A stretch of DNA of 64,000 bases, taken from Mytilisepta virgata (taxonomy: Eukaryota > Mollusca > Bivalvia > Mytilida > Mytilidae). The notes below the pieces were generated by a model. It saw only the letters and a list, made by a program, of their open reading frames with translations, was not told the origin of the DNA and did not search any database. Shown one piece after another: positions 23,061 through 36,000 of this stretch (positions are counted from its first letter, which is position 1; every line of letters starts with the position of its first letter). A program made the position numbers and the translations under genes. The DNA lies in assembly GCA_028015205.1 (NCBI GenBank), contig CM051516.1:31758230-31822229 (forward strand), read 5' to 3'.

Positions 23061-24824
23061 CTGAAAAAGAATCAAATCTTATGAAAGTATAATTCAGTGT
23101 TCCAGATATAAGATTCGATATTTCTATATCACACACTTGTCAAAACTTTTACTAAATGTTATCATCGGTACAAGGACCTCAATCATAAAAATAAATCAAC
23201 ATGCAAACATCTTAATGTTCAGGTATTTCACACTCCATCTTTTAAGGTAACATTCTATACAAAGCACAAAATTGTCGTCCTTCACCTGAAAATCTAATCA
23301 AACCTTTAAACAGACTTATCAACAAGGGATATAGTTACGATACTGTTGTCAAGTCATTCACTCATTGGGTCTTTGCATCGGAAATAAACATGTTTATTCT
23401 AAAACCAGTTGTTGGCATGATACAAGTTATGTTCTTCTCCTATAATTTATGGTGGCATAAAACTACACCCATAACGGGAGGGATTGTGGCTGATTTTCTA
23501 TATGATATGGACATAATCTTTCGATCAGTTTAATTGAGGTCTGGAGCTGGCAAGTCAGTAACTGATAGTAGTCCTTTATTAATATATAATGATCATTGTC
23601 ATTTTGCTTAGTTTCTTCTGTTATCCTTTTTAACATCAGACATCTTTTGAATTGAGTTTAACCAGTGTGTATCTCTGTGTGTTTGTTTATTCCACAATGG
23701 GCTAGAGGTAAAGGGGATTGTTGAGATCTCACAAAACATGTTTAAACCCGCCGCAATTTGCACCTGTCCCAGTCAGAAACCTCTAGCCTTTGTTCGTCTT
23801 GTGTGTTTTTTTAATTTTTGTTCATTTTTATGTTTTGGAGTGTAGTGTGCCGTCTATTTTGTTGAATACATTATTGTTTAGGGGCCAGCTGAAAACCGCC
23901 TCCGAGTTCTAAGTTTGGCTGTGGCAGCCATCTCGGTTACAGTCCATGAAATCGGACAACTTCCTAAGGACCATTGCTACAAAGTCTGGTTCCAATTGGT
24001 CAAGTGGTTTCAGACAAGAAGATTTTTCAATGAATTTTCCCATAGGGCCCTATGTTAAACTAAGTTTGGGTGTGGCAGTCATCTTGGTTGACAGTCCAGG
24101 TCATCGGACAAAATTCTGAAAGAGGACCTCCTAAGGACCATTACTGCCAAGTTTGGTTTCAATTGGCATTTTAATTTCATGAGAGAAGATTTTTTAAATT
24201 CATCCCCCCTTTTTTCTATTTTTAGTAACAGCAGCCATAGTTCTTGGAAGTCAGGGATGCCGGATATAAATTTGGAAGGGGGCCACCCAAGGACCATACC
24301 ACCAAAGTTTGGTCCCAATTGGCACAGTGGTTTCAAAGAAGAAGATCTTTAAAGGAAATTTACGCCGGACACTGTCTTTAAAGGGCAAAAACTCCTATAA
24401 GGGATCAATCAATCACTTATTTGTAGATCTTACTTTGATGAACATTTTTACTGTTTACAGTTTGTCTTTATCTATAATAATATTCAACATAATAACCTAA
24501 AACTGCAAAATTTCCTTAAAATTAACAATTCAGGGGCAATAACCCAACAAAGGGTTGACCGATTCGTCTGAAAATTTCATGGCAGGTAGATCTTGACCTG
24601 ATAAACATTTTTATCACACGTGAGTTTTGCTCTAAATGCTTTAGTTTTTGAGATATAAGACAAAAACTGTAGTTTACCTTTATGTTCTATTTGTTAAGCC
24701 ATAATGGTTGGCACGCGGGGTCATCAGACATTTTTTTTAAACTAGATAGTCTAATGATACTTGCGGCCAAGTTTGGTTCCATTTACCAGTAGTTTCAGAG
24801 GAGAAGATTTTTGTAAAAGTTGAC

Positions 24825-25758
24825 TTGTAAACTTAAATATTATCCTTAGAATATAAGTTCCCAAGGGACAATATATTAAGTAAAAACTATCCCTACAGAT
24901 GAAATATAAGTCAATAATGGATATTTTTTACCTTTAAAAGTTGTCCCACTCTAAAAAATTTTATCCGCTACGGAGGATAAAATCAATGTAGATATAATAT
25001 CCTAAGGATAAAAGTGAGTAGTAAAATAATTTCCCATTGGATAATATTACCAAGAAATTTATTATTTCTAGGGATAATATTTCTACAAAATTATATCCAT
25101 TTGGGATAATATTTCAGTAAAATTATATCCGATGGGATACAATGTCATGTAAATACTATCCTACTGCATCTTGATCAATGAAGTGTTTTAACAAATGGCA
25201 CATTGCTTTAAAGGAACAAGTAAAATGATAATAGATAATCATTTGTGTCAAGATGGATGGATAGGAGTATAATGTTTTGTACAAATATCTGCTGAATAAA
25301 GAATACTCCGAAAACAGCTCTTTAAATGAGAAACGAGCATTACGAAAACGTGCCCAAAGCTTCATAATTAAAGAAAATAAGCTGTACTACAGAATTAATG
25401 AAAGTAAGTTTTATATTTATATTTGTATAATCATCAATAATTAACAGTGTTTGTTTTGAAATATGTTTTGAATTAAATAAAAGAGATTTTAAACCCAAAA
25501 TTTCCTACTAAGGACTGTTTTTAATTTTTTCGTAAAATTATCCGGGAGATAAAATGTCTTGGAATATTTTATCCTCTAGGATAGAAAATTGCAACATTTT
25601 ATATCCCACAACACTAAAATAATATCCATCATTGTGGATATTTTTTTAGTGTTGGGGATATAATTTGTTGCAATTTTCTATCTTAGAGGATAAAATATTC
25701 CAAGAAATTTTATCCCCCGGATCATTTTACAGGGGGGATCAAATTCATTGTTACAAAC
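24825..25758. mobile_element. 934-bp insertion carrying a 199-bp palindrome
   Basis: TGAC flanks both sides (24821-24824 and 25759-25762), and copy E shows the uninterrupted host site. The borders carry weak inverted ends (TTGTAAAC and TTACAAAC). The interior is full of opposed ATATCC and GGATAATATT words, and it ends in the large palindrome at 25532-25730. An open frame at 25156-25365 has no recognisable domain. The superfamily is unknown. Confidence 0.75.
25532..25730. repeat. 199-bp near-perfect palindrome
   Basis: The left arm runs from GTAAAATTATCCGG inward through TTGGAATATTTTATCCTCTA and GATAGAAAATTGCAAC. The right arm is its reverse complement with a few changes, ending at 25730. The centre is near 25631 (TATCCATCATTGTGGATA), so the loop is very short. 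Transcribed, it would form a long hairpin RNA. Confidence 0.9.
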
Positions 25759-26329
25759 TGACGACGACGGATGACGGACGCCAAGTGATGAGAATAACTC
25801 ACTTGACTCTTTGGGTCAGGTGAGCTAAAACGGTTGTCTACAGCCCAGTGTAGAATAAAGTGTTCACCTTCAGTTAACCCTCAAAGCCTTTATCCCCTGC
25901 TAGAATGCTCCTTATCCTTCAGCCCCTGCTAGAATGCCCCCAATCCTTCACAATCTCAGATGTTTTGATAATGGGTCATTTTCTAATCTTAGCCAAGGAG
26001 GACAAATTGGTCGGAAGAGCCACAATGAATTTTCAAAAAAGATCTTCATGAAACATGGCATCAAAGAGGGTCACAAATGGCCAAATAGCTACAAGGACAA
26101 TATTTTTAACTACCTGATTTTTTGTTTTATTCACACTTTTGTATGATGGTGGCCACAATGGTGAATCAGGAAAATTTACTCCTGTAAAAGTTCTGAGATA
26201 TAATCAATTACTACAAAAGGACACAAAACTTAAATAAAAAATTGGTAAGATTTTCCAGACAAATGTACAATCCATTTGGCCAACCACTAAAAAAAGGAAA
26301 AGGTTCCTTAAATTATTTACTTAATGTAC

Positions 26330-27228
26330 CTGTGATCTATCTTTGTTGTTTGTTTTTCCTGTTGCAGATTGGTTTGAAGTCTGAGTGGGCTGCCTGTTGT
26401 CCATGCCATTCTTGGTATCCAAACTTTTAGTTTGACTAATGCCATCCTTACTCTTTATTTCGTCTCCCTGATTTTTATCAGAAGATTCATGTTGAGTTTT
26501 TGCTGTTTTATTTTCTTCATTTTTCTTGTTTTTTTCATCAGGCATTTGCTCTTTTGTTGTGTCAGATTTTCCACTATTTGATACAATTCTTATTTCCTTA
26601 CTTTGGCTTTTATCTGATGATGTAGGTTTCTTGTCATCTGAAACATTTTGGGACAATGACTTTGAATCTGTTTGGGCTTCATTATTACATTTACTTACAG
26701 GAGGTTTTACATTACCATTTTTATCTTGGTTGGTTACATCAGATCCAGTGCCAAAAATTCCTGAAGTATTTCCAAGATTTCCTTTTTCAAATCGTTTCTT
26801 CATTCTGTCTCTAGTCTTCTTGTTTGGTCGTTTTGTTCTAGGTTTATTCTGTTCAGAATCTTGTAAATCAGCTGCACTTGTAATGCTACCACTGGTGATA
26901 CTTTCACTATCTGATAACTCTTCATTACCAATATCTGATGTAGTCTGTGTAACTGGAATTGGGTCAACACTAGATCCCTCCATGTTATTTCCATCACTGG
27001 TCATGCAACTAACATTGGTAATACCAATATTATATAGTGGCTTGAATATGGAAGATCCATCAAATAGTCCTGGAACTTTCTGATTTCCAGTTACCGGTAA
27101 TTCAATATTGATCTGTGTTGAATTTGAACGAGAAAAGTTGTCATGTGGAGTTCCATCTTTGATTTCTTGTCTACATTCTCCAAAAACAGGTTTATGTAAA
27201 TGTAGGTTCTCAGAAAGACTATTTGGAT
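26330..27228 (-). CDS. exon 3 of the zinc-ribbon gene, long polar region
   Basis: This is the largest exon, 899 bp, with a polypyrimidine-AG acceptor (GTTTTTTTAG) and a donor GTACATTAAG after CAG. It is open throughout: two bases complete a split codon, then 299 codons follow. An early part contains FGECRQEIKDG and LFDGSSIFKPLYNIG. A Ser/Thr/Asp-rich part and a basic cluster follow (KPRTKRPNKKTRDRMKKRFEKG, quoted in two parts: KPRTKRPNKK and TRDRMKKRFEKG). The last third is a Lys/Ser/Gln/Asn-rich tail. It looks intrinsically disordered, with a possible nuclear localisation signal. Both borders agree in phase with the exons on either side. The open frame on the opposite strand is a shadow. Confidence 0.85.
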
Positions 27229-27291
27229 CTAAAAAAACAATTTTATTTTCATAGACATAAATTTATTTTGTATAACAATTACAAACACGTA

Positions 27292-27780
27292 CAGTCGAAC
27301 TTCGGTGGCTCGAACTCGGATCGCTTAAACACCACCGATGGCTCGAACCATTTTGAAATTCCTGTCAATTTCCCCATTTATTGGAAAAATCCCAGGTTTC
27401 TCGAACAAAAATTTTGGTCCCAACAATTACAAAATAGTGTATTTTACCATTGAAAACTCGAACTCGATATTAAATGGACAATCTTGTTGCCTGATACTTA
27501 AAGGTATGCATCTTAAAATCACAAGTTTTATACAAATAGATGAAGCTGACAGTTTAATATTTACTGTTCAATGTAATAAAGATGTCATGATAATTGTTGA
27601 CTAGTGATTAACCTGTTAAATTTTAAATAAGAAATATTTCATGGTTATGATTAGCTATAACTTGTATACTGATGGTTCTGGCAATTTTTTGTACTTGGAC
27701 AAATTTCAGTAACTTGAACTACTAATAACTCGAACGGATTTAGACGATCCCTTGGAGTTCAAGCCATCGAAGTTCTACTG
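27292..27780. mobile_element. 489-bp pogo/Tigger-like MITE
   Basis: The left end CAGTCGAACTTCGGTGGCTC and the reverse complement of the right end (CAGTAGAACTTCGATGGCTT) agree at most positions. Internal TCGAACT words near both ends are typical of this group. TA precedes the left end; the right flank is AA, so the target duplication has decayed. The element lies in intron 2, just upstream of exon 3. Confidence 0.8.
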
Positions 27781-28051
27781 AATATATATTCATCGGAACA
27801 ATTAGCTCCAGTTAAGTGTTGGATGTTACAATTCATCATATACATGGCATTTAATATGGAAGTTTTTGCATAAGACTTGAAATGAACAACCCATATTTTC
27901 ACACCAAAGGCTAAAAACCCATCATTCAAGTGTATTCAAACATACAAGGGCTGATATGGTCATATCAGACTGGGTGTATCATGTGGTCAGGTTGATATGG
28001 CCATATCAGATCGGGTGTGTTTTGAAATAGTAGTAAGGCTATATATGAACT

Positions 28052-29220
28052 AGAGGCTCCCAGGACTATGTCCATCTTGACTGGCAACTTGTCAAGTTCC
28101 AACTGACTCACTGGTTTCAAACAAGAAGATCTTTTAGTGATTTTTCCACTTAGGTCCTATGTTAAATACTGTTCGGCTTTGGTGGCCATCTTGGATGACG
28201 GGTGGGGTCATCAGATAAAATTCTGAAAGAAGACCATCTAAGGACCATTGCTGATAAATTTTGTTCCAATTGGCCAAGTGGTTTCAGACTAGCGAAGAAG
28301 ATCTTTCAGTAATTTTTCCACTTAGGTCCTATGTTAAACACTGTTCAGCTTTGGTGGCCATCTTGGATGACGGGTGGGGTCATAGGATATAATTCTGAAA
28401 GAGGATCACCTAAAGACCATTGCTGTCAAGTTTTCTTCCAATTGGCCAAGTGGTTTCAGACAAGAAGATCTTTAATTAAATTCCCCATAGGGTTCTATGT
28501 TAAACTATGTTCGGCTGGGGTGGCCATCTTGGATGGTGTATGTGGTCATCGGATATAATTTTGAAAGAGGACCACCTAAGGACCATTGCTGCTAAGTGTT
28601 GTTCCAATTACCCAAGTGGTTTCAGACAAGAAGATCTTTAAAGTAAATTTCACAAGGGGTCCTATGTTAAACTATGTTCGGCTCTGGCGGCCATATTTGG
28701 ATGACGGGCTCGGTCACTGGATATAATTCTGAAAGAATACCATGTAAGGACCATTGCTGCTAAGTTTTGTTCTAATTGGTCAACTGGTTACAGACAAGAA
28801 GATCTTTAATTAAATTCCCCATAGGGTCCTATGTTAAACTATGTTCAGCTCTGCAGCCATCTTGGATGACAAGCTGGGTAATCGGATACAATTCTCAAAG
28901 AGGACCACCCAAGGACCTTTGTTGCTAAATTTTGTTCCAATTGGCCAAGTGGTTTCAGACAAGACGATCTTTTAGTAAATTTCCCATAGGGTCCTATGTT
29001 AAACTCTGATTGGCTATGGTGCCATCTTGGATGATGGGCCGAATCATCGGATATAATTCTGAAAGAGGACCACCTAAGGACCATTGCTGCCAACTTTTGT
29101 TCGAATTGGCCCCGTGGTTTCAGAGGAGAAGATCTTTAAAGGAAAGTTTACAATGACGAATGACAGACGTCAAGTGATGGCAATAGCTCACCTGGCCATT
29201 TAGGCCATGTAGGCTAAAAA
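28052..29220 (+). mobile_element. F1 composite element (copy G)
   Basis: It begins AGAGGCTCCCAGGA. Six units of about 165-180 bp share AGACAAGAAGATCTTTAA, CATAGGGTCCTATGTTAAAC and GGCCATCTTGGATGACGGG. The 3' hairpin 29185-29215 has arms AGCTCACCTGGCC and GGCCATGTAGGCT, followed by AAAAA. The subterminal GCTCACCTG near the 5' end is lost. Confidence 0.7.
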
Positions 29221-29489
29221 GTGTCCCCACGAAGGAAGCATTTATTAATTCTATTCTATAGGGAGTTTATATAAATCAAACATACCTATAACATAGAAAT
29301 AAGTTCTTGTTGTCATTTGTAATTAAGAAGACAAAAGAGTTCAATACATGTAATTTTTAAAACTGATGTACGGTTATATTCCTGTATCATAATCAATGTA
29401 AATTAAACACCATTTTCACGACAAAGTGAGATACCAGTATATATAAATCCGTTTTTTCATAGACATTTTATTAAATACATGTACAGGTC

Positions 29490-32400
29490 AGTAGAATCAA
29501 AGTTTTACAAGAGTGGACACACAAAATGACTCGCCTGATTAGGCACATGGACACAGAATCAAGATTTTTTTATACCTGACATTGCAAGTCACAGGAAAAT
29601 ACATTAAAAGATATAGTTATGGTCAGAAAACATTTCTCTGAAAAATCTCATGCATGTCATTCAACTGTGTACAAGGTCAGCTGGAAGGTCTCAGACTGGT
29701 ATGTACCCACCAAAAACCTATCAACCAAAAATAGTGGGTTTACATACATTTATAACATCTGATGAGAAATGGACTTATATGGAACTAGAAATTGTGTCTG
29801 TAATACATGGATCCCCTGCCCTAAAATCCATATTTAAACACAAAGAAATCAACTTAAATGCATAACTTAACCAGTCGCTCAAGCATAAAATGTAGGTCAT
29901 GGTGACCCAATTATTGTAGGCACATCCACTGATGAAGTTTCATTGATACACTATGCTTAGTTCCAAACTAGAGTGAACACACTAAATGTCTCGCCTGAGT
30001 ATGTACATGGACACAGAATAACGAGTATCTGATACCCGACATTGCAAGTCAAAGGCAAATGCATTAAAACAAATAGTAATGGCCAGGCGATAATTTGTCT
30101 GAAAAATCTCATACATGTCATTCAAGCCTAAAACTAAGTCCAAGGCGAGCTGACAGGTCTTAGACTGATATGTACCCACCAAAAATTGTGGGTCTATATA
30201 ATACATTTATAACATTTATTGAGAAATGGATTTATTTGTAAAAATGGGACAAGAGTCACTCAAACCTAAAATTGAGGTCAATTTGGATATAGGTATAGAA
30301 AAATGGACTTAATCATGAAAATTTGACTCAAGTCTGAAATTAAAGTCAAGGTCTCACACAGCCATGTACCCAGCAAGCAAATATGGTTGGTCTATGTATT
30401 GCAGTTGCTGAGAATTGGATATTATCCCAAAAAACGTGAAACAAGTCAGTCAAGTATGAAAAAAAGGTCAGATGTTAAAGTGGTATATACTAAGAACTTC
30501 TATCCACCAAATACTGTGGGTCTAGTTACAAATGTAGTACAGATGCTGAGAAAAATAGACTGAATCATGCAAATGTATATTAAGTCACTGAAGCATGAAA
30601 TTCACGTCAAGTTCAGCTGACTTGTGTTTGTCTGGCATGTATCAACTAAAAACTATCTACAGAACAAACATGAAGGGCCTAGGTAATACAGTTGCTGAGA
30701 AATGGACTTAATCTCAAAAATGTAACACAAGTTGCTCAAGCATGAAATTGAGGTCAAGGTCCAGAGACAGGTGTCAGATTGGCATGCAGTGCCCCTAAGA
30801 ACTATCTACTGACCAGATATAATTGGTTTAGGTATTACAGTTGCTAAGAAATGGACTTAATCACGAAAATGTGACACAGCCACAGGTCACTCACCCATGA
30901 GATTGAGGTCAAGGTCAAAAGGCAGGTGGCATACCGAAATGTACCCACTGAGAACTGTCTACTGATCAAATATGTAATAAATTTGCCGAAAAATGGACCT
31001 AATCTCGAAAATGTGACAAAGTCAATCAAACATATAATTGAGGTCAGAGTCCAGAGACACGTGTCAATAGACCAGTTATGGTGCGTCAAGGTATTACATT
31101 TTCTGAGAAATGGACTTGACCACGAAAAAGTGACAAAGTCACTCAAGCATCAAATTGAAGTCAAGGTCCCTACTACTGTACCCACTAAGAACTATTTATA
31201 GACCAAATATGGTTGGCCTAGGTAAAAGTTTCTGAGAAATAGACTTTACCATGAAAAAGTGATAAGGCCACTCAAGCATGAAATTGAGGTCAAGATCCCA
31301 AGCCAGGTGTCAGACTGATATTACCCACCAAGAACTATCTATCGACCAAATATGGTGGGTCTAGGTATTCTAGTTGCTGAGAAATGAACTTAATGAGGAA
31401 AAAGTGACAAAGTCACTCAAAGATGAAATTGAGGTCAAGGTCCCAAGTAAGTTGTCAGACTGGCATGTAAATGTAAAATTAAATTTTGTCCTGTGTGGAA
31501 TATTTTCCGGCGGAAAAAATTTAATATGTAATATTATCCACAGGATACTATTGTCTATCGAATATTGTCCTCATGTATGAAATACTTTCCGGGTGGCAAA
31601 ATTGTGCTTTTGAAGGTAAGGAAAAATACACCATAAAATAATATCCAGCTTAATTATGGAAATGAACGCAACATAAGCGACCGCGGATATTGGTACTAGG
31701 CCCTATACCACAAAGGGAGAAAACAATTAAACTGTTACTGTTAAAAAAGTGTCGTACACTAAATTGGTACAAGTTTAATATAACAATTCAATATTTTTCT
31801 CCCTTTGTGCTACAAGTCTCAGTATCAATATCCGGTGTCGTTCCCATACGACGAACAATGCCTTTTAAACTTTCCAAAAATAAGTTTGAAACCGACTTCA
31901 AGCAAGTACACATTTATAAAAACCTAGCAACCATTATGTACAACAATAATAATATAACAGAAATAATCTGCTCATTGTTAAAACCCTGTAGTGACTGGTA
32001 AATAAGGAAAAACTAATAAAACACCGTTCAAATATTTTGTTGTAGAAATTATTTAATCTACCTGGAGTTTTTTTATGTCTATGTCATGTACATTTTACTC
32101 TATATAGTTAAATAGCTAAAGTGAGTAAATAATAATCAGAATGCAAAGGGTTTATAGTTAATATGGTGATGAAGTCGTAGCATTAAAGTAAACATAAAAT
32201 AAGCATTGTATTCGTCTACCTCCATTGTCCAGTAATTTTAACTGATTATTATTATAATAGTTAGAACCATTTTTTAAATAGTATATGAAATTACTCACCT
32301 GTAAAAAACAACTTACCTGTCCATTTAATTTTATCCGGATTTTTAATATAGTTATAATGTCCATTCATTTAATACTTTCCGGGTTCCGAATGCATTTATT

Positions 32401-32997
32401 CGGAATGCACCAGTCATGATCGATACTAACATGCCCTCGGAATGAATTTCACGACACGCCCATTAAAAAACGTCCTTTGCCGAATGCATCACTCATGATC
32501 AATAACTGACAAGTACTCGGAATTAATCTAATGATACGTCCATTAAAAATCTTCCACTCTAAGGAATAATTTTAATAAGCCCGGAAATAATATGATAATT
32601 TGATTTTTGCCGGCGGAAACTTTAACATATCAAATATTCGCCGTCGGATGAAATTAAACCCGGATGATATTATGGCTTACATACCCACTAAGAACTATCT
32701 ATAGACTAAATATGGTTGGCCTAGGTATTACAGTTGCTGATAAATGGATTTAACCACGAAACTTGGACGCAGATTTTACATTTATGCTTATGAAGTCAGT
32801 GAACCATGAAAATGAGGTCAGGGTCAAAAGACAAGAATACTGCAGAAAACCTTATATGATAAGCTACCCTGTTGACCATAAATCTTAATTGTAGGTGTTA
32901 CATGTGCAAAGTTATTAAAGTTTTTAAAAAGTTTACACCGCCGCTGCTGCCGGAAAGTAATACCTATATCTTGCCTTCACGACAGACGAGACAAAAA
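29490..32997 (+). mobile_element. F3 hairpin-ended composite element, interrupted
   Basis: Two 5' starts are seen, at 29505 and 29970, each with AGAGTGRACACAC and CTCGCCTGA. At least eight units of about 140 bp follow. They are marked by GCTGAGAAATGGACTTAATC, CACTCAAGCATGAAATTGAG and ACCAAATATGGTGGGTCTAG. The 3' end near 32968-32997 reads ATCTTGCCTTCACGACAG then ACGAGACAAAAAA, a decayed hairpin whose arm is the inverse of the 5' CTCGCCT motif. It is split by the 1.2-kb element at 31470-32681. Confidence 0.65.
31470..32681. mobile_element. 1.2-kb insertion in F3 with inner inverted repeat
   Basis: The F3 word GGCATGTACCCAC is split here, with TA on both sides (31468-31469 and 32682-32683). 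The ends contain TGTAA and TTACA, and further in CCGGCGGAAA or CCGTCGGATG, so they are loosely inverted. An inner inverted repeat pairs GGATATTGGTACTA...CACAAAGGGAGAAAA (31685-31726) with TTTTTCTCCCTTTGTGCTAC...CAATATCC (31795-31843). Near the right end GAATGCATTTATTCGGAATG and related words form 100-120-bp repeats. No transposase is seen. Confidence 0.6.
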
Positions 32998-33004
32998 AAC
33001 TGAA

Positions 33005-36000
33005 TAAGTTAACTTTGTTAATAAAGGCTTGGATGCCATAAATCTCAGCAATATCATTCACCACAAAACAGTTAAATCTAAAATTCCTCCATATTTCAAA
33101 GACCAAACTGTTCCACTTATTTCTTATTCTTATACAAAACCCATTAATTCCGATGACCTCAAGTCTAAACCCCCTGACTGCTCCTGTTCAACATCTCCAT
33201 TCAATTATAGTCCTGTGAATCATGTTATCACTGGAGATCTCAATCTAGTTGATAATCAAAAGCTAATAAACAGCTGCGCCACAAGCACAGGATACACCCG
33301 TCGTCTTGTGAAAAAAACATAATAAATGTTTTTAGAATCCTCCTTTATTTAGTGGAGCTGCTGGTGGGATGTATATGGAAACCCGGCAAACCATAAGCGT
33401 GTAAACTTTTAAGCAATAGAGATATGGCGCAAAATGTGACCAAAAAAGACTACCTTTTTTACCAAAAAGCTCAATAAAAATTCAATAACTCAAAAATAAA
33501 ATAATCATCACGAAAAAGTATACAGATCTTCAGATTAATATAACTAAGAAGTGTGTAAAGTTTTATGCAATAATCGTAAATCGTTTTTGAGATACGCCGC
33601 GACATGTGAAACCCCCCCTCCACCCCTTTTTTTTTACAAAAAACTCAATAACTCTAATATAAAATTTTGAATCATCACCAAAAAGTATACAGATCTTTTA
33701 GATTAATATAACTAAGAAGTGTATAAAGTTTTATGCAATAATCATAAATCGTTTTTGAGATACGGCGCGACATGTGAAAACCCCCCCTTTTTTTTTTACA
33801 AAAAACTCAATAACTCTAAAATAAAATTTTGAATCAACACCAAAAAGTATACAGATCTTTAGATTAATATAACTAAGAAATGTGTAAAGTTTTAAGCAAT
33901 AATCATAAATCGTTTTTGAGATACGGCGCGACATGTGAAAACCCCCCCTTTTTTTTTACAAAAAACTCAAAAACTCTAAAATAAAATTTTGAATCATCAC
34001 CAAAAAGTATATAGATCTTTAGATTAATATAAGTAAGAAGTGTGTAAAGTTTTAAGCAATAATCATAAATCGTTTTTGAGATACGGTGCAAGATGTGAAA
34101 AAAAAAAACACTTCTGTTTTAGTTACAAAGTCCCGTAACTCAAAAAATTTTAATGTTATTTTCACCAAAAAGTATACAGATCGTTTGACCATCATAAGAA
34201 ACAACTATGTTAAGTTTCGTGAAATTTGGATGAGTCGTTCTCAAGTTACAGCGTGACATGTTTACGACGGACAGACAAACGGACGGCACGACGGACAGAT
34301 GGACGCCGGACATTTGTATACCATAATACGTCCCGTGAAAATTTTGACGGGCTTATAAAAAATATGTTAGCTTAAGGCCCCAAATACCGAGAACATCAGC
34401 AAATTAATTGGAATTATAATTTAAAATTACTATGGATTCTGTTGAGGACTATGCCAGAAAATGGACTTCAAAGGAACAGGAACCTGCTGATACACTTTCA
34501 GAGCGGGTGAAGGCTATTAGGTCAATGATACAAATACGAATTAAAAGCCTCCAAGGGTCTATGAGCACTAAAGCTAAATCCATCTTTAACGACCCTAAGG
34601 TTGTTGAAAACTTGACTCGCATCCATGACAAATATGTAGTTGTCCCAGCTGACAAAGCCCCCAATAACATCGTTTTTGTCTATTATTTTGAGTGTCTTAG
34701 AAACGAATTGGTATTAGATATCACTGCGGGTAACCCAACTTATACACCGACCACACTCACTAAGCAGGAAGTCATTGATAACCACAAGACCGTTCTTCAT
34801 TCCTTTGGCATTTCTACAAAGGGTGTAGAAATGGACCTTCCTGCTCTTTATTGGATTCCTAAACTATATAAGAATCCGTTTAAACAAAGGTACATTGCTG
34901 GGTCAGCTAATTGCTCTAAAACCTCTTTCAAAGATTTTAACATTCATATTGACATGTATTAAAGAGGGCCTTCAGAATTACATGTACTGTGAAACATCAT
35001 ATTCCACCAGTGGCGTCAATCAGATGTGGATTCTTAAAAACTCAAAAAATTTACTTCAATATCTAAAATCAGAATCTTTGGCTACATGCAACAGCATAAA
35101 AAAATTCGACTTCTCTACACTCTACACTACCATACCAAATTCTCAATTAAAAGATAGCTTAAAGCAACTAGTTCATCAATGTTTTTTCAAGAAAAATGGG
35201 ACACGCAGGTATAAATTTCTTGTTCTAGGTAGAGAAAAGGCTCATTTCGTGAAGAACCACTCTGATTCTGACAAAAAGTATTCTGAAGATGAAATTACAA
35301 ACATGTTTGATTTTCTCATAGACAACATATTCGTTGAATTTGGCGGCCTAATTTTTCAACAAATAATCGACATTCCAATGGGAAGCAACTGAGCTCCTCT
35401 CCTCGCCAATCTGTTTATGTACTCATATGAAGCGGACTTCATTCAAGGGTTACTACGTGAAAACACATAGAAACTAGCCTAATCCTTTAATTTCACTTTT
35501 CGTTATATAGATGCTTTGTTGTCGTTAAATAATGATCAATTCCAAGGCTTTCTACATGATGTATCTTATCTACTGCAGTGAGCTTGAAATTAAGGATACT
35601 ACAGATACACCTAAGTCCGCTTCATATTTGGATTTGTTTCTTGAAATAAGCTATGAGGGACATTTGAAGACAAAACTTTACGACAAACGTGATGACTTCA
35701 ACTTTCCTATTGTTAATTTTCCCTTCTTGAGTAGCAATATACCAGCATCACCTGCATATGGCGTCTACGTTTCTCAGCTTATCCGATTTTCAAGGGCATG
35801 CGTGAGTTACCTTGACTTTCGACAAAGAGGATTACTGCTGTCACAAAAGCTTCTTAACTAGTGTCTTATCAGGGATAAGTTGATGACATCACTTAGGAAA
35901 TTTTACAAATTGATTGACAGTGTTCCAATATCTAAGATGGTGTTGGACCTGTTCCCACTCTCGTAACCTTTCATGTGCGTCCACCGATTTGTGACTTCCC

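Larger units (their letters stand above)
23890..25830 (+). mobile_element. F1 composite element (copy F), interrupted
   Basis: The 5' cap is missing. Units with TGTGGCAGCCATCTCGG and TCAATGAATTTTCCCATAGG are followed by the AACAATTCAGGGGCAATAAC module and ACGACGACGGATGACGGACG. The 3' hairpin is 25796-25826, with arms AACTCACTTGAC and GTCAGGTGAGCT, then AAAA. A 934-bp element splits the region before the GAC run. Its removal restores GTAAAAGTTGACGACGACGG, close to copy E. Confidence 0.75.

Noticed and set aside
26526..27083. 185-residue plus-strand open frame
   Set aside because: It is the antisense shadow of exon 3 on the minus strand, whose frame has matching splice sites and phase.
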